5,782 bases of DNA from positions 1 through 5,782 of the forward strand of contig JALWNJ010000135.1 of assembly GCA_026995955.1 (NCBI GenBank), read 5' to 3'. A program made the position numbers and the translations under genes. The DNA is from Gammaproteobacteria bacterium. GTDB taxonomy: Bacteria; Pseudomonadota; Gammaproteobacteria; J044. Below, one piece after another: positions 1-4,652 of the stretch. The notes beneath the pieces are model-generated. The model had not been told where the DNA came from. It did not search any database and saw only the letters and a list, made by a program, of their open reading frames with translations. The stretch's first letter is position 1. The number at the start of each line of letters is the position of its first letter.

Positions 1-606
1 ACGGCAGATGCGCATGGCGCGCCGATGGGCGGCCATGGCCACGCGGGCCGCCTTCTTCATGGCGCGGATCTCGGCGGCCGACTTGAACAGCCGCATCTCG
101 TGCACCAGCCAGGCCAGGCTGACGAACTCGTGCGGCGGCTGCGCGCCGCTGCGGGTCTGGCTGCGGATCTGGTTGATCCAGCCCATCAGGCGATCATCGA
201 ACTCCTTGTCGCAACCCATGGTGTAGTACACCCGCTCGCGGTCCTCGAGCAGGCCGGGCAGGATGTCGTCGATGTCGCCGATGGGGAAGGCGTCGTCGGC
301 GCCGTAGTGTTCCACCGCCCCCTCCAGACCGGCGCGGCGGCCGTGCCAGGTCTCCTGCTCGGGGTCGCGCTCGCGGCAGAACAGCAGGTACTGCCCTTGA
401 CGGCGGCCGGGCACCAGCACCATCACCGCCTCGGGCTCGGGGAAGCCGGTGAGATAGAGAAAGTCGCTGTCTTGGCGGAAGGGGTATTCCACATCGCGGT
501 TGCGCCGCTTGGGCCGCGCCGCGGGCAGGATGGCGATGGCGTCCTGCCCCATCATGCGCATCAGCTGGCGGCGGCGACGGGCAAACTCCGAGGCGGGCAG
601 GCTCAT
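1..606 (-). CDS. pepP: Xaa-Pro aminopeptidase PepP (N-terminal 202 residues, cut by window edge)
   Basis: Aminopeptidase P removes an N-terminal residue that precedes proline; it is a cytoplasmic dimetal enzyme of the M24B family. The frame stays open from an ATG at 606 to the left edge and gives 202 residues, about 45% of the usual ~440. The visible part is the N-terminal, non-catalytic creatinase-like domain and the start of the catalytic domain. Recognisable stretches are EYPFRQDSDFLYLTGFPEPE (about residues 40-59), a WHGRR motif near residue 87, and VHEMRLFKS near residue 170 followed by the helix AEIRAMKKAARVAMAAHRRA. All closely match E. coli PepP. The metal ligands lie beyond the edge and cannot be checked. 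The start is supported by GAGGGA seven bases upstream; the other nearby ATG (614) is out of frame and hits a stop at once. It lies 72 bp downstream of ygfB on the same strand, as in the enterobacterial and pseudomonad ygfB-pepP-ubiH operon, so co-transcription is likely. Confidence 0.95.
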   Translation of the reverse strand, partial: MSLPASEFARRRRQLMRMMGQDAIAILPAARPKRRNRDVEYPFRQDSDFLYLTGFPEPEAVMVLVPGRRQGQYLLFCRERDPEQETWHGRRAGLEGAVEHYGADDAFPIGDIDDILPGLLEDRERVYYTMGCDKEFDDRLMGWINQIRSQTRSGAQPPHEFVSLAWLVHEMRLFKSAAEIRAMKKAARVAMAAHRRAMRICR

Positions 607-613
607 GATCGCA

Positions 614-619
614 TCCCTC
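614..619 (-). promoter_or_regulatory. Ribosome binding site of pepP
   Basis: GAGGGA on the minus strand lies seven bases before the ATG at 606. It is the only good Shine-Dalgarno match near the pepP start and decides between the two nearby ATGs. No clear promoter is visible in the 72-bp ygfB-pepP gap, which fits read-through from ygfB. Confidence 0.6.
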
Positions 620-678
620 GCTGTTGCGGATGCCCGGCGGGTTCGGATCGTAATCTCGGCATCGACTGCATGTCCCGA

Positions 679-1233
679 TTATTGCACGACCGGCGGTGCC
701 CTGAACGGTTGCAGTTCCTCGTTCAGCAGCAGCACGCCCACGCGCACGAATTCGGTCAGCTCGAACAGGTCGGCCTCGGCCTCGTCGTCCTCGGCGCTGT
801 CCTCGTCGATGCGCGCGATCTCTCCGAAATCGCGCAGCAGCTCGCCGGGCTCGCCCTTGAGCGACTCGGGGCGCACGCCGCCACGCCCGAGACCGTAAAG
901 GAAGCCCTGCACCCAGTGCCCCAGGGCACGCAGGCGGCGCGCGAAGGGGGCCTGCGCCTCGTCGGGCAGCAGCGGCTCGAAACCCAGCTCGGGGTCGGCC
1001 AGCGCAGCCTTCGTCTCGTCGTAGAGCGCGCGCAGCGGGCGCAGGGCCTCGCGCATGAGTACATCGTTGGGATCGGGCGGGGCCTCGAGTTCCAGCACCT
1101 CGTCGAGCAGGGCCTCGAAGGGGGTGGCGAAATCGGCCGTCAGCAGGCCGCTGAGCAGGCCATGGGTCTCGGCCGCCATCAGCGGCGATTCGAGCTGCTT
1201 GAGGCTGCGTTCCAGATCTTCGAACTCGGTCAT
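679..1233 (-). CDS. ygfB: UPF0149 family protein YgfB
   Basis: Complete 184-residue protein of the UPF0149 (YgfB/YecA-like) family, close to the usual ~190 residues. Family features are the N-terminal SPLMAAETHGLLSGLL stretch (about residues 16-31), the central LGHWVQGFLYGLG motif (about 103-115) and the acidic segment IDEDSAEDDEAEADLFELTEFVRVGVLLL that forms the C-terminal helices. The protein is acidic, probably all-alpha and cytoplasmic, with no signal peptide or membrane segment. It lacks the C-terminal SEC-C zinc motif that marks the YecA branch. Its biochemical role is not settled; in Pseudomonas aeruginosa the orthologue is known to lower ampDh3 expression and so influence beta-lactam resistance, but that should not be assumed here. 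It is followed by pepP on the same strand and diverges from polX across 56 bp. The start is the first in-frame ATG; upstream there is only a weak GGGTG eight bases away. Confidence 0.93.
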   Translation of the reverse strand: MTEFEDLERSLKQLESPLMAAETHGLLSGLLTADFATPFEALLDEVLELEAPPDPNDVLMREALRPLRALYDETKAALADPELGFEPLLPDEAQAPFARRLRALGHWVQGFLYGLGRGGVRPESLKGEPGELLRDFGEIARIDEDSAEDDEAEADLFELTEFVRVGVLLLNEELQPFRAPPVVQ

Positions 1234-1252
1234 GGCGATGGCACCCGTGGTT

Positions 1253-1283
1253 TTCCTGCATGATACCGCATCCCTGTTATGCT
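1253..1283 (+). promoter_or_regulatory. Candidate polX promoter (leaderless)
   Basis: TATGCT at 1278-1283 is a plausible -10 box. Only six bases separate it from the polX ATG at 1290, the normal distance to a transcription start, so the mRNA would begin at or next to the start codon. The -35 is weak (TTCCTG at 1253-1258 with a 19-bp spacer is the best I find). The call gains weight because the same TATGCTT...ATGG arrangement recurs before the small gene at 3101, where a good -35 is present. Confidence 0.4.
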
Positions 1284-1288
1284 TGAGG
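1260..1288 (-). promoter_or_regulatory. Candidate ygfB(-pepP) promoter
   Basis: On the minus strand TATCAT (1265 to 1260) matches the sigma70 -10 consensus at five of six positions and would start transcription near 1253, giving a 5' leader of about 20 bases before ygfB. The -35 region at 16-18 bp spacing (CCTCAA and shifts) matches poorly, so this call rests on the -10 alone. It overlaps the proposed polX promoter on the other strand. Confidence 0.3.
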
Positions 1289-1289
1289 C

Positions 1290-3023
1290 ATGGCCGCCGC
1301 CGTCAGCAACGAGGACATCGCCGCCGCCTTCGAGGAGATGGCCGATCTGCTCGACATCGCCGGCGACAATCCGTTCAAGATCCGCGCCTACCGCAACGCG
1401 GCCCGCACCCTGCGCAATCTGCCGCGCGAGGCCGCCGATCTGCTGCAGGCCGGCGAGGACCTGACCCGTCTGCCCGGCATCGGCAAGGAGCTGGCCGCCA
1501 AGATCCGCGAGCTCGTCGAGACGGGCCAACTGGGCGCCTTGCAGCGCCTGCATCGGCGGGTGCCGGAGACCCTGGAGCAGCTGCTGCAGATCCCCGGGCT
1601 CGGCCCCCGGCGGGTGGCCACCCTGTGGCACGCGCTGGGCATCCGCGACCTGCGCCAGCTGGAGCGGGCGGCCCGGGCCGGGCGGCTGGACGGCCTGCCC
1701 GGCTTTGGCCCGAAAACGGTGCAGCGCATCCTGGACGCGATCCGCGAACAGCGCATCAAGGATCGGCGCTTCCTGCGCCACGACGCCGCCCGCCACGCCG
1801 AAGACCTCTGCCGCTGGCTGCAGGGCGCCGAGGGGGTGGAACGGGTGGTGGTGGCCGGCAGCTTCCGCCGCGGCCGCGATACGGTGGGCGACCTCGACAT
1901 CCTGGTCACGGTGCGCGACGGGACCGATGTGATGGACCGGTTCACGCGCTGGCCACGGGTGGCCGAGGTGGCCTCGCGCGGCATCACCCGTTCCACGGTG
2001 TACCTCAGAAACGGTCTGCAGGTGGACCTGCGGGTGGTGGCACCGGAGCAGTTCGGCGCCGCCCTGGCCTATTTCACCGGCAGCCGCGCCCACAGCATCC
2101 GGCTGCGCCGCATGGCCCAGGAACGGGGGCTCAAGATCAACGAGTACGGGGTCTTCCGCGATGGCGAGAACCTGGCCGACGAACGCGAGGAATCGGTGTA
2201 CGCCAGCCTGGGCCTGCCATGGATCCCGCCCGAGCTGCGCGAGAACCGCGGCGAGTTCGAGGCCGCCCGCGAAGGCCGGCTGCCGCGGCTGGTGACCCGC
2301 GCCGACCTGCGCGGCGATCTGCACTGCCACACCGGGGCCAGCGACGGCCACGGCAGCCTGCGCGAAATGGCCGAGGCCGCCCGCGCCGCCGGACTCGAGT
2401 ATCTGGCCATCACCGATCATTCCCCCCACATCGGCGTGGTGCACGGACTCGACGAGGACCGCCTGCTGCGCCAGCTCGATGAGATCGACCGCCTCAACGA
2501 CGAACTGGAGGGGATCACCCTGCTCAAGGGGATGGAGGTGGACATCCTCGAGGACGGTCGGCTCGACATGCCGGCCGCGGTGCTGGAACGGCTGGAGGTG
2601 GTCATCGGTGCGGTGCACTCCCATTTCCGCCTCGGCCGCAAGCGGCAGACGGCACGGCTGCTGCGCGCCCTGGAACATCCGCAGCTCAACCTCATTGCCC
2701 ACCCCTCGGCACGACTCATCCAGCGCCGCGACCCCATTGATCTGGACTGGCCGCGCTTTCTCGAGGCGGTGGCCGCGCGCGGCTGCCTGCTGGAGCTCAA
2801 CAGCCAGCCCCTGCGGCTGGACCTGGACGACCTGCACGCGCGCCAGGCAAAGGAACTCGGCATCGGCATCGCCATCGACAGCGATGCCCACGGACCGGCC
2901 GACTTCGCCCTGCTCGGGGAGGGCGTGCTGCAGGCCCGTCGCGGCTGGCTGGAGCCCGCCGATGTGGTCAACACCCTGCCGCTGGACCGGCTGCGCAAGC
3001 GCCTGCGCCAGGCACGGGGCTGA
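1290..3023 (+). CDS. polX: DNA polymerase/3'-5' exonuclease PolX
   Basis: Complete 577-residue family X DNA polymerase, the usual length (Bacillus PolX is about 570). Such enzymes fill short gaps in base-excision repair and trim 3' ends. Domains in order: an N-terminal 8-kDa-like helical domain (1-60); three helix-hairpin-helix DNA-binding motifs, LPGIGKELAAKI (61-72), IPGLGPRRVATL (101-112) and LPGFGPKTVQRI (136-147); and a nucleotidyltransferase palm with GSFRRG (190-195), the catalytic pair D201/D203 in GDLDIL and a third Asp, D246 in QVDLRVV. The C-terminal PHP domain begins near 340 and has candidate metal ligands H345, H347, D352, H377, E416, H443, H471, D532 and H534, so both the polymerase and nuclease sites look intact. 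The start fits the family: the conserved helix EEMADLLDIAGDNPFKIRAYR begins soon after it. There is no usable Shine-Dalgarno (GAGG is one base from ATG), consistent with a leaderless mRNA. It lies between ygfB and the zapA operon, where many gammaproteobacteria have no gene. Confidence 0.96.
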   Translation: MAAAVSNEDIAAAFEEMADLLDIAGDNPFKIRAYRNAARTLRNLPREAADLLQAGEDLTRLPGIGKELAAKIRELVETGQLGALQRLHRRVPETLEQLLQIPGLGPRRVATLWHALGIRDLRQLERAARAGRLDGLPGFGPKTVQRILDAIREQRIKDRRFLRHDAARHAEDLCRWLQGAEGVERVVVAGSFRRGRDTVGDLDILVTVRDGTDVMDRFTRWPRVAEVASRGITRSTVYLRNGLQVDLRVVAPEQFGAALAYFTGSRAHSIRLRRMAQERGLKINEYGVFRDGENLADEREESVYASLGLPWIPPELRENRGEFEAAREGRLPRLVTRADLRGDLHCHTGASDGHGSLREMAEAARAAGLEYLAITDHSPHIGVVHGLDEDRLLRQLDEIDRLNDELEGITLLKGMEVDILEDGRLDMPAAVLERLEVVIGAVHSHFRLGRKRQTARLLRALEHPQLNLIAHPSARLIQRRDPIDLDWPRFLEAVAARGCLLELNSQPLRLDLDDLHARQAKELGIGIAIDSDAHGPADFALLGEGVLQARRGWLEPADVVNTLPLDRLRKRLRQARG

Positions 3024-3064
3024 GCCGGGAGTTCGAATCGTTCGCAGCGATGTGCGCCAAGCGC

Positions 3065-3093
3065 TTGACCGCAAAGGGGTCGGCGCCTATGCT
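3065..3093 (+). promoter_or_regulatory. Promoter of the small coiled-coil gene and zapA
   Basis: TTGACC (3065-3070), a 17-bp spacer and TATGCT (3088-3093) form a good sigma70-type promoter. Seven bases later comes the ATG at 3101, so transcription should start at or next to that codon. It lies in the 77-bp gap after polX, so the zapA operon need not depend on polX transcription. Confidence 0.7.
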
Positions 3094-3100
3094 TCGGTGC

Positions 3101-3337
3101 ATGGAACAGCAGCAGATCAACGACACCGCCGAGCAGGAGCTGAAGAAGCTCGAGTTCCGCGTCAGCGAACTCATCCAGACCTGCGAGCGGCTCAAGGAAG
3201 AAAACCGCCTCCTGCGCGAGCACCAGCAGCAGCTCAACGAGGAGCGCCTCAACCTCCTGCGCAAGAACGAGATTGCCCGCACCAAGGTCGAGGCCATCGT
3301 CACCCGCCTCAAGGCCATGGAGCAGCAGAACGCATGA
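3101..3337 (+). CDS. TIGR02449-type small coiled-coil protein upstream of zapA
   Basis: A 78-residue, almost wholly helical protein that I recognise as the TIGR02449 family. These are small proteins of about 65-80 residues encoded just before zapA in gammaproteobacteria. Heptad-like leucines and charged residues run from about residue 12 to 74 (LKKLEFRVSELI, ERLKEENRLLREHQQQL, LLRKNEIARTKVEAIVTRLK), which predicts a long coiled coil; there is no signal peptide or membrane segment. The function is not established. The position and the ZapB-like shape suggest a part in division-ring assembly, but that is inference. ATGs further upstream in frame at 3050 and 3089 are less likely because they fall before or inside the promoter; the ATG at 3089 does have AGGGG about ten bases upstream, so an 82-residue form is not excluded. 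The ATGA overlap with zapA predicts translational coupling. Confidence 0.85.
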   Translation: MEQQQINDTAEQELKKLEFRVSELIQTCERLKEENRLLREHQQQLNEERLNLLRKNEIARTKVEAIVTRLKAMEQQNA

Positions 3338-3663
3338 GCGACACGGACAAGCCCAGCGACATGGTGCCGGTCGATCTGGTCATCCTTGGCAAGGAGTACC
3401 GGGTGGCCTGTCCCCCGGAGGAACAGAGCGCCCTCATCGCCTCCGCCAACCTGCTCAACACCCGCATGCAGGAGATCCGCGACAGCGGCAAGGTCATCGG
3501 CTCCGACCGCATCGCGGTGATGGCGGCCCTCAACATCACCCACGAGCTGCTGCAGCAGCGCAACTCGCGCGAGGAACTGAGCCATTCCGTGACCCAGCGC
3601 ATCCGCAACCTGCAGGAAAAGATCGAGCGCGCGCTGGAGAACGGCCAGCAGATGGAGCTGTAG
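3334..3663 (+). CDS. zapA: Cell division protein ZapA
   Basis: ZapA binds FtsZ and cross-links its protofilaments at the Z-ring in the cytoplasm. The 109-residue protein has the normal length. The N-terminal globular domain carries VPVDLVILGKEYRVACPPEE (about residues 11-30), the typical beta-hairpin followed by the ALIASANLLNTRMQEIRDSG helix. The middle has the conserved IGSDRIAVMAALNITHELL segment (about 55-73), and the C-terminal helix (SVTQRIRNLQEKIERALE) would form the tetramer-making coiled coil. Its ATG shares the ATGA overlap with the upstream coiled-coil gene, and GGAG lies 11 bases upstream within that gene, so the two are probably co-translated. The 6S RNA gene follows after about 95 bases, as in E. 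coli and Pseudomonas. I see no terminator between zapA and the 6S promoter, so some 6S precursor could come from zapA read-through. Confidence 0.95.
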   Translation: MSDTDKPSDMVPVDLVILGKEYRVACPPEEQSALIASANLLNTRMQEIRDSGKVIGSDRIAVMAALNITHELLQQRNSREELSHSVTQRIRNLQEKIERALENGQQMEL

Positions 3664-3700
3664 CCTCCGCCGACACGATAATTCCTTTCGATTGGCCGCA

Positions 3701-3752
3701 TTAAAAATTTCGCTGCCGGTGGCCCGCTCGTGTCCGGGCTTTGGGCTATAAT
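3701..3752 (+). promoter_or_regulatory. 6S RNA promoter with possible UP element
   Basis: A perfect TATAAT at 3747-3752 would start transcription near 3759, exactly where the 6S closing stem begins. At the 16-18 bp spacings the -35 position is GC-rich (CCGCTC and shifts) and matches poorly. The A+T tract TTAAAAATTT at 3701-3710, about -58 to -49 from the start, sits where a distal UP-element subsite would be and may compensate. Confidence 0.65.
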
Positions 3753-3760
3753 GAGGTCAT

Positions 3761-3947
3761 GGACGCCTCTGCGGTGTGCGCGAGTCGCCCGAAGATTCTC
3801 CTTGAGCCTAATTACGATGCCCAGGGGGCGGGTGCTGATTCCAGTGTGCACGACCGCTCCGGCGGGAAGCCTGACGGGGTCACCGAAGTCCCCACCTGAA
3901 CCTCCGGTTCAAGGGCAACGGCGACAACGCCACTGCGGAGCGCGTCC
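3761..3947 (+). ncRNA. ssrS: 6S RNA
   Basis: 6S RNA mimics an open promoter and binds sigma70-RNA polymerase, lowering transcription in stationary phase; it is freed when it templates short product RNAs. The ~187-nt length is normal. GGACGC (3761-3766) pairs with GCGTCC (3942-3947), CTCTGCGGTG (3767-3776) with CACTGCGGAG (3931-3940; two G-U pairs), and GTCGCC (3784-3789) with GGCGAC (3920-3925). Conserved primary-sequence landmarks are CTTGAGCC (3801-3808), the GTGCACGACCGCTCCGGCGG..AAGCCTGAC arm (from 3845), and CACCTGAACC..GGTTCAAGGG (3893-3915), matching the corresponding E. coli segments. The position after zapA is the conserved one. Ends are set from the promoter and closing stem, so they may be off by a few bases; the mature 3' end could extend toward 3957. 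Confidence 0.93.
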
Positions 3948-3957
3948 TCTTCATTCC

Positions 3958-3982
3958 GGCCCCGTCGATGACGGGGCCTTTT
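3958..3982 (+). terminator. Rho-independent terminator of 6S RNA
   Basis: A perfect 9-bp stem, GGCCCCGTC (3958-3966) and GACGGGGCC (3970-3978), with a 3-base GAT loop, is followed by TTTT (3979-3982). It lies 10 bp after the 6S closing stem and 5 bp before the mazF stop, which comes from the other direction. On the minus strand the stem is not followed by a T tract, so it should work efficiently only for rightward transcripts. Confidence 0.9.
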
Positions 3983-3987
3983 GCTGT

Positions 3988-4320
3988 TCATTCGAACAGC
4001 GTGGCCACCCGTGCCAGCACCTCGTCGAGGATGTGATCGGGCACCCGCTCCAGCCGGCGCGCGCCACGCGCGTTCAGATCCAGGGTGCGCAACTGATCGC
4101 AGCGCACGATGCCCGTGGTCTCGGTACCCGCCCCCATCAGCGTGACCGCAAACCCCTGGTGACGCGCCAGGCTGCCACCCCGCGTGATGGGTACCACGAC
4201 GGCCGTTCCCGTCGCACGATTGAAGGCATCGGGAGAAATCACCAGTACCGGCCGGCGTCCCTGCTGCTCGTGCCCCTGGCTGGGGTCGAGAGAGACCAGA
4301 TGGATCTCGCCCCGCCGCAT
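3988..4320 (-). CDS. mazF: MazF/ChpB-family endoribonuclease toxin
   Basis: Toxin of a type II toxin-antitoxin pair: a sequence-specific mRNA-cleaving endoribonuclease of the PemK/MazF family, neutralised by the antitoxin encoded just before it. The 110-residue length is typical. The beta-barrel core is visible as RRGEIHLVSLDPSQGHEQQG (residues 2-21), RRPVLVISPDAFN (22-34), VVVPITRGG (41-49), GFAVTL (56-61) and GIVRCDQLRTLDL (70-82). E18, R22 or R23, and T46 occupy the places of E. coli MazF active-site residues E24, R29 and T52, so it should be active. The SGHEQQG, AFN and PITxGG..AR features resemble E. coli ChpB more than MazF itself. The chosen ATG overlaps the antitoxin TGA by one base (TGATG) and has AAGGA nine bases upstream; an in-frame ATG 39 bases earlier would add an unsupported tail. 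It converges on 6S RNA. Confidence 0.93.
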   Translation of the reverse strand: MRRGEIHLVSLDPSQGHEQQGRRPVLVISPDAFNRATGTAVVVPITRGGSLARHQGFAVTLMGAGTETTGIVRCDQLRTLDLNARGARRLERVPDHILDEVLARVATLFE

Positions 4321-4574
4321 CAGAGCCGTTCCTTGCCGACCGGGCCATCCTCCATCCAAGCCTCGTCCTCGGTAACGGCCGGGACTTCAAGCGCCTGATG
4401 CGCCTTCAGCAGATCCTCCAGCCGATAGCGGGAACGGGCAGGTTCGATGACGATGTTGCCGCCCTCCTCGCGGATCTCGACGCTGTCCTCGATGGCAAGG
4501 CCGGCCGCCTCAAGAACGCCCCGCGGAATGCGGACGGCGGCGCTGTTGCCCCATTTCTTTACCGTGACACGCAT
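4320..4574 (-). CDS. mazE: MazE/ChpS-family antitoxin (AbrB/SpoVT-type DNA-binding)
   Basis: Antitoxin that should bind and block the downstream toxin and repress its own promoter. The 84-residue protein has an N-terminal swapped-hairpin AbrB/MazE domain, MRVTVKKWGNSAAVRIP (1-17) then LEAAGLAIEDSVEIREEGGNIVIEPA (about 21-46), and an acidic C-terminal tail (VPAVTEDEAWMEDGP) of the kind that inserts into the toxin. The start is chosen at 4574 because AAGAGG lies exactly seven bases upstream and because E. coli ChpS begins MRITIKRWGNS. ATGs at 4580 and 4610 are in frame, but the first sits one base from the Shine-Dalgarno and the second overlaps the expected transcription start region. The one-base stop/start overlap with the toxin gene allows translational coupling while keeping antitoxin synthesis first. 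Confidence 0.92.
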   Translation of the reverse strand: MRVTVKKWGNSAAVRIPRGVLEAAGLAIEDSVEIREEGGNIVIEPARSRYRLEDLLKAHQALEVPAVTEDEAWMEDGPVGKERL

Positions 4575-4581
4575 GTTCATG

Positions 4582-4587
4582 CCTCTT
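4582..4587 (-). promoter_or_regulatory. Ribosome binding site of mazE
   Basis: AAGAGG on the minus strand, seven bases before the ATG at 4574. It decides the start among three in-frame ATGs (4610, 4580, 4574). Confidence 0.7.
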
Positions 4588-4595
4588 CGACCCGA

Positions 4596-4610
4596 TTGCC
4601 CGAAGGGCAA
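4596..4610. repeat. Inverted repeat in the mazEF leader
   Basis: TTGCCC (4596-4601) and GGGCAA (4605-4610) form a perfect 6-bp stem with a 3-base loop. It spans from the end of the -10 box to just past the expected transcription start near 4603. It could be an operator half-site pair or a partial 5' hairpin. There is no T run after it on the minus strand, so it is not a terminator of the upstream ABC-F gene. Confidence 0.5.
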
Positions 4611-4638
4611 GTATGGGTTGCCGCCGATACCGTGTCAA
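4610..4638 (-). promoter_or_regulatory. mazEF promoter
   Basis: On the minus strand a consensus TTGACA -35 (4638 to 4633), a 17-bp spacer and CATACT -10 (4615 to 4610; four of six) predict transcription from about 4603, leaving a leader of about 29 bases before mazE. It lies entirely in the 77-bp gap after the ABC-F gene, giving the toxin-antitoxin pair its own transcription. Confidence 0.75.
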
Positions 4639-4640
4639 CT

Positions 4641-4651
4641 ATGTATATACA

Positions 4652-4652
<1 letters not shown>
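4641..4652. promoter_or_regulatory. 12-bp palindrome, candidate MazE operator
   Basis: ATGTATATACAT is a perfect 12-bp palindrome two bases upstream of the mazEF -35 box. A+T-rich palindromes of the GTATATAC type are common operators of AbrB-fold antitoxins, so binding by MazE or the MazE-MazF complex is a reasonable inference. Its last base is also the final base of the ABC-F stop codon. Confidence 0.55.

Noticed and set aside
25..1263. Long rightward open frame of 412 codons
   Set aside because: It is antisense to pepP and ygfB, both clearly recognised, and its translation has no recognisable domain. High GC content produces such shadow frames.
3024..3064. Terminator after polX
   Set aside because: Only a very short GGCT/AGCC-type symmetry is present around the stop codon, and no T run follows; I cannot support a terminator there.
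1230..3074. Leftward open frame of 614 codons covering polX
   Set aside because: It lies antisense to the whole of polX, whose motifs are unmistakable, and its own translation shows only low-complexity shadow sequence.
3050..3100. Longer N-terminus for the coiled-coil gene starting at 3050
   Set aside because: The added 17 residues would be encoded across the TTGACC/TATGCT promoter and do not fit the coiled-coil family.
4321..4359. Longer mazF start at 4359
   Set aside because: MazF-family proteins begin with the RRGEI-type strand, which follows the ATG at 4320; that ATG has a better-placed ribosome site and the expected overlap with mazE.
3730..4398. Rightward open frame of 222 codons
   Set aside because: It runs through 6S RNA, the terminator and the antisense of mazF; no coding features or ribosome site support it.
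4596..4610. Terminator for the ABC-F gene
   Set aside because: The 6-bp inverted repeat lacks a T run on the minus strand and lies downstream of the mazEF -10 box; it fits a leader or operator element better.
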